Shown here piece after piece: positions 57,020 through 64,000 of a DNA stretch of 64,000 bases. The DNA comes from Sphingosinicella sp. BN140058. GTDB lineage: Bacteria > Pseudomonadota > Alphaproteobacteria > Sphingomonadales > Sphingomonadaceae. A program made the translations under genes and the position numbers. Below the pieces are notes generated by a model. It saw nothing but the letters and a program-made list of their open reading frames with translations. It was not told where the DNA came from and searched no databases. How positions within the stretch are numbered: position 1 is the first letter of the stretch; each line of letters opens with the position of its first letter. The stretch lies in contig NZ_CP035501.1 of assembly GCF_004135585.1 (NCBI RefSeq), positions 1,041,001-1,105,000 of the forward strand, read 5' to 3'.

Positions 57020-58423
57020 TCAACGGTCCACAGCCGTGTCGCCGCGCAGAACCTGCCTGGGGTATGCGACCGGCGGTCCCTCACCGCGCGAATAGAGGTC
57101 GAGCCGCACGACGTGGCCGCGGCGATCACGGATCGGCTCGAAATAGCTCAGATCGTCGGTAACGAAGCGTAGCTTGCCGTCCCCATCGACGATCATCGGG
57201 ATGGGCGGGCGGTCCGGCCGTACCAACGTGAGAGCATGACCGGTGACGGCGAGCGTACGCCTGTTTCGCGCATCGTCCCCGTAGGTCCCCGCCAGCGACG
57301 CGAGCGACTCCGCCGAGAGGAGGGCCGGGCGCGCGATCGGATAGGGTCTGCCGATTACGATGGCGGCAAGCCGGCGTGCCAGAGTTTGCGCATCGAAGCT
57401 GTCATTGTTCGCCAGCACCGCGATGACCGTGTCACGCGATGGGATATGGATCAGAGCAGAGGCGCCGCCGCCGATCTGACCGGTGTGCCCGATCACCTCC
57501 TCGCCCCTGACCCGCCACAAAGCGAGGCCGAGGCCGTAGCGATCCTGCACCGCCGCGGAGGCGCGCGCGGGGGTGGTCATTGCGGCGAAATACGGTGCGC
57601 GCACCACCTGTCCGTGGGCAAGGGCGCTGAACCATGTTCGTAGATCGTCCAGGGTCGAGTGCAGTGCCCCTGCGGTCTTCGGGCCCGACACGTTCCCCGG
57701 ATCGGCATTGCGGAGTGCACCCGGCTCGCCAGAATAGCCCGCAACTCGTCCCGGAACGATCGTCGCCGCATCTGCGTAGCCGGTGTGCAGAAGGCTGAGC
57801 GGTCGGAACAGTCGATCCTGCAGCGCCGCCTCCCAACGCTGGCCCGAGCGACGCTCGATAATGCCGCCGAGCAGCACATAGCCGGCATTCGAATAACGTT
57901 GATCGCCTCCGGGGACGAACAGCAGCGGCCGGGCAGCGATCCGCCTAAGCTGTGCCTCGATTTGGATCTCGCCGGGACCGAAGGGCGGCAAAGGCGGCAC
58001 GTCTGTATCGGCAATGCCCGCGGTGTGGCTCAAGAGCTGCCGCACCGTGATCCTCCGGTCGAGGCCGAGATCGGGGAGATAATCGCCGGCTGGCGCATCC
58101 AGAGACAATTCACCGCGCTCGACCATGTGTACGATCAGGCCCGCCGTGAACGTCTTGGTGATGGAAGCAATGCGAAAGACGTGGTCCGGGGTCAGTGGGA
58201 CGCCGAGCGCGACATCCGCCATACCGTGCGCATTGCGGTAGAGGATCGCCTCGCCTTGCGCGATCAGGACGGCGGCGCCCGACCCCGCAGGATCGACCAT
58301 CGAGGCAAGCGCCGCGTCCGCCTCCGTCTCAACCCGGCCACGATCGATCTCACTGGCTCCGGGCGCCGCCTGCGCGGCGGAACAGAGGAGCATGAACGGC
58401 ACCGCAAACGCAAGAAGACGCAT
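57020..58423 (-). CDS. Exported serine hydrolase, beta-lactamase fold
   Basis: The 467-residue product has a signal peptide (LLAFAVPFMLLCSAAQA). The motifs SITK, YSN (QRYSNAGY) and HTG (IGHTGQIGG) form the complete penicillin-binding-protein/class C serine site. A roughly 110-residue beta-rich C-terminal domain (SLASLAGTYGDDARNRRTL) follows. This architecture is common in D-aminopeptidase-like or esterase-like hydrolases. GGAGG lies seven bases before the ATG at 58423. It is convergent with the short gene at 56628 and distinct from the serine hydrolase at 55310. Confidence 0.92.
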   Translation of the reverse strand: MRLLAFAVPFMLLCSAAQAAPGASEIDRGRVETEADAALASMVDPAGSGAAVLIAQGEAILYRNAHGMADVALGVPLTPDHVFRIASITKTFTAGLIVHMVERGELSLDAPAGDYLPDLGLDRRITVRQLLSHTAGIADTDVPPLPPFGPGEIQIEAQLRRIAARPLLFVPGGDQRYSNAGYVLLGGIIERRSGQRWEAALQDRLFRPLSLLHTGYADAATIVPGRVAGYSGEPGALRNADPGNVSGPKTAGALHSTLDDLRTWFSALAHGQVVRAPYFAAMTTPARASAAVQDRYGLGLALWRVRGEEVIGHTGQIGGGASALIHIPSRDTVIAVLANNDSFDAQTLARRLAAIVIGRPYPIARPALLSAESLASLAGTYGDDARNRRTLAVTGHALTLVRPDRPPIPMIVDGDGKLRFVTDDLSYFEPIRDRRGHVVRLDLYSRGEGPPVAYPRQVLRGDTAVDR

Positions 58424-58663
58424 CGGTTCCTCCAATGGGTTGAAGCGATCTTCAGGTGGAGGGCTGAACGCCTGTTGAACCGTGGGGCGGGGCTGCAGCA
58501 GACATCGCAACGCTCTCTACTCCCCAATGTGGCTCATAAGCGATGGCCCCGATCAGCCGCCACGATCAAAACCGGCGGTCGGATAGTATCCCTCCAAAGC
58601 GGGGCAAAGAGTGGCTTGCATCAATACCGATGCACGGTGCAGCCTTGGTGACGAGGAGCAAAG

Positions 58664-59722
58664 ATGGCAGGCGAGAGCAGCAATCTTGGACGAAATCAGG
58701 CGAGATCCATGCTCGCCTGCCTGTCCGCGTTTGTGTCGATCTTCCTGTTCTATGCACTGGCAAGCAGCAGATTGACTCCGATCCTCCTGCATGCGCTCGA
58801 CCCCGGATCGTTGGAGACATCGCCGCCTGCCCCCTTCTCGCCCGCTGATCTTCCTCATACGCTATACTGGGCCGCAATCGCGCTGCTCGCAGGTGCCGTC
58901 GCGCTCGCCATCATATTGGCTTCGGCTGGGCTTCTAAGACGCTATTTGTCGCGCCGCCCGGCATTCGCGTCACTGCTCTTCTTGACCTGCATCTCGCTTG
59001 GAGCCGCCTGGCTGTCGTTCGACAGCAAAATGACGATGGTCGAGCTGCCCCGCATCCTCACCTGCGGCGCGCCCCACCCGCACATCCCGGTAAGCCGCGG
59101 TTTTCTGTGCGGAAACGCGACGAAGATCGGGTTCGGCGAGGTCTGGGACTGGCCGGACGGGGACTGGATCGGAGCGCTCCTGCGGCTCAAGATCCTGCTC
59201 AACATCCTCCGTCAAACCGCCGCCATCTTCGTCCTGGGCAGCATGCTCATCATCACCTCCGCAAGCCGGATGAGCGTTCGCCCTGAAAGCTATCGAGCGC
59301 GGCTGGCGCGGGACCACGTCATCTTGCGCCTGCTCGCGGCCGGCGGCATCACCTTATCGGCGATCACGCTCACCGACATCGTCTTCGCCAGCTGGCCCAT
59401 CCATGCGGTAGCCCGAGCGACGCCCGGTGGCAGTCCGGTCCTCGCACAAGCGATGACGGCGCTCAGCTTCTTTTATGCGGCACTGGACAGCATCGTCCTT
59501 GCGCTCGCGCTGATCTTTTCCCGGGCTTTCATGACCCCGCGCCGGCGCTTCCCGCCCTCACGAGGCGCGCTGTCCGGATCGACCTGGCGATCGGCCGGCA
59601 ACCTGCTGCTGCGACCATCGCTGATCAAGGCGCTGATCGCTTTGTCGCCGGTGCTGACCGCATTCTTCGGGAGCCCGCTGGTGCAGGCGATCATCGAAGG
59701 CCTCGACTCAGCAGCCGCATAG
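58664..59722 (+). CDS. Multi-pass membrane protein of unknown function
   Basis: The 352-residue protein has about six hydrophobic segments (SIFLFYALASSR, WAAIALLAGAVALAIILASA, FASLLFLTCISLGAAWL, LLRLKILLNILRQTAAIFVL, ILRLLAAGGITLSAITLTDI, FFYAALDSIVLALALIF). One periplasmic or cytoplasmic loop contains two cysteines (LTCGAPHPHIPVSRGFLCGN). No family is recognised. GAGGAGCAAAG just before the ATG sets the start at 58664. A 7-base hairpin (CTGATCC-TGTC-GGATCAG) follows the stop at 59726-59743. Confidence 0.75.
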   Translation: MAGESSNLGRNQARSMLACLSAFVSIFLFYALASSRLTPILLHALDPGSLETSPPAPFSPADLPHTLYWAAIALLAGAVALAIILASAGLLRRYLSRRPAFASLLFLTCISLGAAWLSFDSKMTMVELPRILTCGAPHPHIPVSRGFLCGNATKIGFGEVWDWPDGDWIGALLRLKILLNILRQTAAIFVLGSMLIITSASRMSVRPESYRARLARDHVILRLLAAGGITLSAITLTDIVFASWPIHAVARATPGGSPVLAQAMTALSFFYAALDSIVLALALIFSRAFMTPRRRFPPSRGALSGSTWRSAGNLLLRPSLIKALIALSPVLTAFFGSPLVQAIIEGLDSAAA

Positions 59723-59845
59723 AGCCTGATCCTGTCGGATCAGACCATCGGCGTCACTCAAGCTCTGAACCAAGCGCAAGAGCGGCTGGCAATGCCATGC
59801 GCTTTCGGGCAGACCGCCGCAGTGGAAGGGTGAAAGGGGGACATC

Positions 59846-60517
59846 GTGCAACCGGATAGTTCGGACGGCCTTGCCGCGCATGTCGGGCCGCCGGCGCTGC
59901 TCGAGCGCCTGACCTTTTTCTCGGACGCGGTGTTCGCGATCGCGATGACGTTGCTGATCATCGAGATCCACGTGCCGCACCTCCCGCATGGTGCCGACAG
60001 CGCCGCCCACGTGCGGGCCCTCGCCGAACTGTTCCCGAGCTTCACCGGCTTCTTCGTGAGCTTCGCCGTGATCGGGGCGTTCTGGGCCGGTCACCACCGC
60101 GCGTTCGGCCTCGCCTGCCACTATGCGCCGGGCCTCGTACTGCCCAATCTGGCGATGCTGTGCGCGATCGTGCTGATGCCGTTCGCAACCGCGTATATGA
60201 GCGGGAATTATGGCGAGGTCGTTCCCACCGTTCTGTACAACGCGCTGCTGTTGGCGACCGGCCTGCTCAACCTGTTCCTGATCCGCAAGGTCACCGGCCG
60301 TCCTTATGCCGGGTCCGATGCCGACCCCGTGCAATTGGCCGCAGTCCGCGCGCGCGGCTGGGGCGTCATCTGCGGCGCCCTGCTCGCTCTGGTGACGAGC
60401 TTCGTCGCGCCAATCTACGCCCAGCCGGTGCTGATCACGATCCCCCTGTTCGCGCGACTCGCCATCGCACTCGCGCTGCGATCCTCACCCCACGCGCCGG
60501 AGGCCCGGGACGCCTGA
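59846..60517 (+). CDS. TMEM175-family potassium-channel-like protein (DUF1211)
   Basis: The 223-residue integral membrane protein carries the TMEM175 signature RLTFFSDAVFAIAMTLLIIE near residue 21, where the conserved FSD motif lies. Further helices include GFFVSFAVIGAFWAGHHRAF and LVLPNLAMLCAIVLMPFATA. Bacterial TMEM175 proteins form potassium leak channels. The GTG at 59846 follows AAAGGGGGA. It is on the same strand as the zinc-uptake genes downstream, with no clear link. Confidence 0.88.
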   Translation: MQPDSSDGLAAHVGPPALLERLTFFSDAVFAIAMTLLIIEIHVPHLPHGADSAAHVRALAELFPSFTGFFVSFAVIGAFWAGHHRAFGLACHYAPGLVLPNLAMLCAIVLMPFATAYMSGNYGEVVPTVLYNALLLATGLLNLFLIRKVTGRPYAGSDADPVQLAAVRARGWGVICGALLALVTSFVAPIYAQPVLITIPLFARLAIALALRSSPHAPEARDA

Positions 60518-60571
60518 ACGGCTGCCGGGCGTCGCTCCGATCTCCGGAGCAGCGATGTGCAACTTGCAGCA

Positions 60572-60584
60572 GTTATGATATGAC
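60572..60584. promoter_or_regulatory. Zur-box-like site upstream of the zinc-uptake genes
   Basis: GTTAT-GAT-ATGAC matches the alphaproteobacterial Zur pattern (GTTAT-N3-ATAAC) with one mismatch. It ends 15 bases before the GTG of the small exported protein that precedes the ZnuD-like receptor. Confidence 0.6.
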
Positions 60585-60599
60585 GTTACACATCCGTCC

Positions 60600-60968
60600 G
60601 TGCCGCGTCTCCTGACCCTGCTGATGATCATCACGCTCGTGATCGGCCACGGCATGTCCTATGCGGCCGCTGTCTGCCGGCACCACAATGTCCAGGACCA
60701 TATTCTCGCTCACCGGAGCCGGGACTCCGCTGTCGCGGGCGCTGCGAAGGCGGAAGAAGATTCCGCGAAGCTGGCCGCCAAGAAGGCGCAGCGGACCGGC
60801 ACGAACATGGCAGCCTGGGCCGCGGACATGCTGCCGCGCGGATCCTATGCCCCACCCCTCCGTGTCGCCGGCGCGGTTCCGTCCGGGCTGGGGCACGAGG
60901 CGCGGCTGATCGGCACCAGCATCACGCCCTTGTTGCGACCGCCACTGGGCGATCGGCGCCCGGTCTAA
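60600..60968 (+). CDS. Small exported His-containing protein, likely zinc-regulated
   Basis: The 122-residue product starts at GTG with a signal sequence (LLTLLMIITLVIGHGMSYAA). It contains VCRHHNVQDHILAHRSRDSA, with five histidines and a cysteine within 20 residues, and a Lys/Ala-rich helical part. This could bind metal, but no family is recognised. The upstream Zur-box-like site and the downstream ZnuD-like receptor suggest a zinc-acquisition unit (inference). Confidence 0.65.
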   Translation: MPRLLTLLMIITLVIGHGMSYAAAVCRHHNVQDHILAHRSRDSAVAGAAKAEEDSAKLAAKKAQRTGTNMAAWAADMLPRGSYAPPLRVAGAVPSGLGHEARLIGTSITPLLRPPLGDRRPV

Positions 60969-61120
60969 CCGACACGTCGCGTCACGGAAGCACTCCGTAG
61001 GCGCCGTCTTTCGAGGACCGGACGATCATCGGCCCCGCCGCGCGCGGCCGGGCCTGCGGGTGCGCCGCCGTGCGCGCCTCGAGCTTCGATGCACCTTATC
61101 CGCACGAAAGAGATACCGAC

Positions 61121-63259
61121 ATGCTCCGTACCGCCCTTCTCGCAGGCGCCGCCTCGGCCCTGCTCCCCGGCCTGGCCCTCGCCCAGACCAATGCCGCCGC
61201 TCAGGATGATGCACAGCAGCCCTCCGGCCCGGCCGCTTCCACAGCCGTCGCCGCGGTGAACGAAAGCGCCGCGACCGCGCATGCCGATCATGCCCAGGAA
61301 ATCGTCGTCACCGGTTTTCGCCGCAACCGTGAGGACATCCTCTCCGGCACTTCGGTCGTCACCGGCGCGGAACTCACCCGGGACCTCAGGCCGACGATCG
61401 GCGAGACCCTTGCGCGTCAGCCCGGGGTCAGCGCCACGGCCTTCGGCCCGAACGCGTCCCGTCCCGTGCTCCGCGGCTTTCAGGGCGAGCGGGTGCGCGT
61501 CCTCACCGACGGCATCGGCAGCCTCGATGCCTCGAACACAAGTGTCGATCATGCGGTTGCGGTCAATCCGCTGACCGCCGAGCGGATCGAGGTGCTGCGC
61601 GGCCCCGCTGCCCTGCTGTTCGGTTCCTCCGCGATCGGCGGCGTCGTCAACGTCATCGACGCGCGGATCCCGCGACGCGTTCCGGACGAGGCGGCCCATG
61701 TCGATGGCATCCTCACCTATGGATCGGCGGCCAACGAACGCTCGGCTAACGCGACCATCGACGTTCCTCTCGGCGGCAGCTTCGTCCTCCACGCCGACGG
61801 CAATTATTCGAACACCGACGATCTTGAAATCGGCGGCCATGTGCTTGCGCGCGCCCTGCGCAGCGAGGCCGCGGCCAGCGGCGATCCCGCGATCCGCGCG
61901 CTGGCCGACCTGAAGGGCAAGCTGCCGAACACCGCCGCCGAAACCTCAGACGTCGCGCTCGGCGCTGCCTGGATCTCGGGCGAGAACAATGTCGGCTTCT
62001 CGATCAATCGCTATGACAGCCTCTACGGTGTGCCGATCCGTTATTCGCTCGATCCCCAGGAAGAGCCTGAAGCGCCGCGCATCGACATCAAACAGACCCG
62101 GGTGGACGGGCGTGCCGAGATCGACACCGGCAGCGGCTTCGTCGACCAGGTCCGCGTTCGCGGCGGTTATTCGGATTACCGGCACGACGAGCTGGAGGAC
62201 ACCGGCGAAATCGGCACGACCTTCCTGACCAAAGGCGCCGAGGGCCGGGTGGAACTCGTGCAATCGCAGCGCGGCGGCTGGGGTGGCGGTTTCGGCGCCC
62301 AATATTTCCGGCGCCACCTCGACGTGATCGGCGAAGAGAAGTTCCTGCCGGAAAGCCGCACCAGCCAGTTCGGCCTGTTCACCTTGCAGAATTATCGCTC
62401 CGGCCGCTTCCGGGCCGAAGTGGGGGCTCGCTACGAGCATCAGAAGGTCAGTGCCGAGGCGGATGCCGATCTCGGCAACGAGGCGGAGAGGCGCAGCTTC
62501 GATTCATGGTCGGGCTCGGCGGGCGCCAGCTACGAGATCGCGCCCGGTCTGCGCCTGGGTGTGAACGGATCGCACAGCCAGCGGGCTCCTTCGGCCGAGG
62601 AATTGTTCGCCAACGGCCCGCATGCCGGCACCCAGGCCTTCGAAGTCGGTGACCCGGATCTCTCGCAGGAGAAAAGCTGGGGCCTGGAAGGGACGTTGAG
62701 CGCGCAGGGCGACGGCTACAGCCTCTCGGCCTCGGTCTTCCGCAGCTGGTTCGACGATTATATCTACGAAGCGCGCACCGGGGCGGTCGAGGATGGTCTC
62801 CCGGTCTTCCAGATCGGCCAGGCCGATGCGCGTTATTTCGGGATCGAATTCGAAGGATCGTTGCGCGTCGCGCGGGTCGGCGGCTTCGCCGTGAATCTGG
62901 ACGGCGTCGCAGATTACGTCCGGGCGACGATTGACTCCGTCGGTCCCGCGCCTCGAATCCCGCCGCTGCGGCTCCTCGGCGGCATCGAGGCGCAGTCCGA
63001 GCGCCTGCAGGCACGGGCCGAGATCGAGTGGACCGACGAACAGGATCGGCTCGCACCGCTCGAAACGCCGACCGCCGGCTTCACCCTGGTCAACGCGTCC
63101 GTGTCCTGGCAGCCGCTCGCCCAGCATCCCGGCACGAGCCTGACCGTGTCGGCGAACAACATCTTCGACGTCGATGCCCGCCGCCATGCGAGCTTCCTCA
63201 AGGACGTGGCACCGCTGGCGGGACGCGACGTCAGACTCACAGCACGGCTCAGCTTCTGA
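61121..63259 (+). CDS. znuD: TonB-dependent outer-membrane receptor, ZnuD-like (zinc uptake)
   Basis: The 712-residue protein has a signal peptide (LLAGAASALLPGLALA) and a TonB-box-like HAQEIVVTGFR. The plug shows PGVSATAFGPNASRPVLRG and LTDGIGSLDASNTSVDHAVA, then ERIEVLRGPAALLFGSSAIG, closely matching ZnuD of Neisseria and relatives. The C-terminal beta-barrel ends in aromatic Phe (ARLSF). ZnuD takes up zinc with TonB energy. AAAGAGA lies eight bases before the ATG at 61121. A Zur-like site lies upstream of the preceding small gene, 152 bases before this one. Confidence 0.9.
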   Translation: MLRTALLAGAASALLPGLALAQTNAAAQDDAQQPSGPAASTAVAAVNESAATAHADHAQEIVVTGFRRNREDILSGTSVVTGAELTRDLRPTIGETLARQPGVSATAFGPNASRPVLRGFQGERVRVLTDGIGSLDASNTSVDHAVAVNPLTAERIEVLRGPAALLFGSSAIGGVVNVIDARIPRRVPDEAAHVDGILTYGSAANERSANATIDVPLGGSFVLHADGNYSNTDDLEIGGHVLARALRSEAAASGDPAIRALADLKGKLPNTAAETSDVALGAAWISGENNVGFSINRYDSLYGVPIRYSLDPQEEPEAPRIDIKQTRVDGRAEIDTGSGFVDQVRVRGGYSDYRHDELEDTGEIGTTFLTKGAEGRVELVQSQRGGWGGGFGAQYFRRHLDVIGEEKFLPESRTSQFGLFTLQNYRSGRFRAEVGARYEHQKVSAEADADLGNEAERRSFDSWSGSAGASYEIAPGLRLGVNGSHSQRAPSAEELFANGPHAGTQAFEVGDPDLSQEKSWGLEGTLSAQGDGYSLSASVFRSWFDDYIYEARTGAVEDGLPVFQIGQADARYFGIEFEGSLRVARVGGFAVNLDGVADYVRATIDSVGPAPRIPPLRLLGGIEAQSERLQARAEIEWTDEQDRLAPLETPTAGFTLVNASVSWQPLAQHPGTSLTVSANNIFDVDARRHASFLKDVAPLAGRDVRLTARLSF

Positions 63260-63582
63260 GCTCCGGCTGGGGCCGGGTCGCCTGGCGCGATCCGGCTCCC
63301 TGCCCAAATCGCTCCTGCAGATGACTGATCCGAATGACGGCGCTCCCTCCCGCATCCACCGCCGCCTGAGGCACGGGTATCTCCCGGAAGGGGCGCTTCT
63401 GACGCCGATCCATCAAATGGCCTTGAACACTCTTACGTTCATGCTTTGTTCGTGATAGAGCAGATCGATCCACGGTAGGGCGCACGCGAATTGCGCGTGT
63501 TCCGTCCGAATGGAGCGGACGGGCGCTTTGCACGTCGAGGATGGGCCCGTAGAATCGGCCCGGACAGCAAGGGGAGCAACAG
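63260..63582. other. Intergenic region between znuD and the GST gene
   Basis: This 323-base gap has no convincing gene. Two adjacent small hairpins are visible: CACGCG-AATTG-CGCGTG (63486-63502) and GTCCG-AATGGAG-CGGAC (63505-63521). They may mark the end of the znuD transcript or lie in the GST leader. No clear promoter is placed. Confidence 0.4.
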
Positions 63583-64000
63583 ATGACCGAGACTCTCACC
63601 CTCTATACCAACCCGATGTCGCGCGGCCGGATCGCGCGCTGGATGCTGGAGGAAGTCGGCTGCAGCTACGAGACGGTGGTGCTCGACTATGGGACGACGA
63701 TGAAGGATGCCGACTATCTGGCGGTCAATCCGATGGGCAAGGTGCCGGCGATCAAGCATGGCGACACGGTGGTGACGGAAGCGGCGGCGATCTGCGCCTA
63801 TCTCGCCGATGCCTTCCCGGACGCGGGGCTGGCGCCGCCGCCGGGAAACGCCATGCGCGGGCCTTATTATCGCTGGCTGTTCTTCGGCGCCGGTCCGGTC
63901 GAGGCCGCGGTCACCGCCAAGTCGCTCGGCCTGCTCGCGCCGCCCGAACGCGCGGCCAATGCCGGCTACGGCCGGTTCGAGGATGTGCTCGACGCCCTGG
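63583..64000 (+). CDS. Glutathione S-transferase family protein, 3' end outside the window
   Basis: The visible 139 residues start MTETLTLYTNPMSRGRIARW and contain NPMGKVPAIKHGD and TEAAAICAYLADAF, which are the GST N-terminal thioredoxin-like domain with its cis-Pro (KVPAI) and glutathione-binding E-A pair. The helical C-terminal domain is partly present (GPYYRWLFFGAGPVEAAV). AAGGGGAG lies seven bases before the ATG at 63583. The gene runs off the right edge. It is not closely related to the GST at 38565. Confidence 0.9.
   Translation, partial: MTETLTLYTNPMSRGRIARWMLEEVGCSYETVVLDYGTTMKDADYLAVNPMGKVPAIKHGDTVVTEAAAICAYLADAFPDAGLAPPPGNAMRGPYYRWLFFGAGPVEAAVTAKSLGLLAPPERAANAGYGRFEDVLDAL

Overview
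The window is a stretch of a GC-rich alphaproteobacterial chromosome, most likely a Sphingomonas-type (Sphingomonadaceae) bacterium. I infer this from the high GC codon usage, a TrcR/DUF1013 cell-cycle regulator, DUF1192 and DUF6582 proteins, a ZnuD-type TonB receptor, an EcfG-like stress promoter and many exported plant-polysaccharide enzymes. No rRNA, insertion sequence, prophage or CRISPR array was seen. One unusual tRNA-like gene is present.

Layout. 1-8.1 kb, minus strand: a cysteine-rich protein followed two bases later by a giant trypsin-RTX-FrpC-like protein that runs off the left edge. 8.5-10.9 kb, plus: dapA, a 75-residue protein and an MHS-family transporter. 10.9-15.4 kb, minus: a hybrid histidine kinase coupled to a receiver-PAS-GGDEF-EAL protein, a cyclic-di-GMP two-component system. 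15.5-19.8 kb: a Tat-exported Gfo/Idh/MocA oxidoreductase divergent from a GH3/PA14 glycosidase, with a LacI-type operator between them. 19.9-25.7 kb: housekeeping genes (SirB1-like, queA, cyclophilin, coaD, ispA, xseB) and a PfpI/DJ-1 gene broken by one in-frame TGA behind an EcfG-like promoter.

25.7-36.0 kb is a carbohydrate locus. Two paralogous secreted proteins with tandem pectate-lyase-3/GH55-like beta-helices and a C-terminal propeller-like domain flank gluconokinase, a GntR/FadR-type regulator, a GntP gluconate permease and a LuxR-type HTH protein. An exported esterase follows. Both paralogues carry the same 21-base element about 60 bases upstream, and a perfect 17-base palindrome precedes gntP. 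I infer a system that breaks down an extracellular glucan or aldonate-capped glycan and takes up gluconate.

36-48 kb: an MBL-fold hydrolase, trcR, GST, an SF2 helicase with a hydrophobic C-terminal segment, quinone oxidoreductase, DUF1192, clpA with a clear terminator, and a Tat-exported DUF885 peptidase-like protein. 48-53.5 kb: small exported proteins and a GH43 arabinanase-like operon with its own LacI-type operator. 53.6-60.5 kb: a tRNA-like gene with an 8-base anticodon loop, an unrecognised 455-residue protein, two serine hydrolases of the beta-lactamase fold and two membrane proteins (one TMEM175-like). 60.5-63.3 kb: a Zur-box-like site, a small His-containing exported protein and a ZnuD-like TonB receptor, probably zinc uptake. 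A second GST gene is cut by the right edge.
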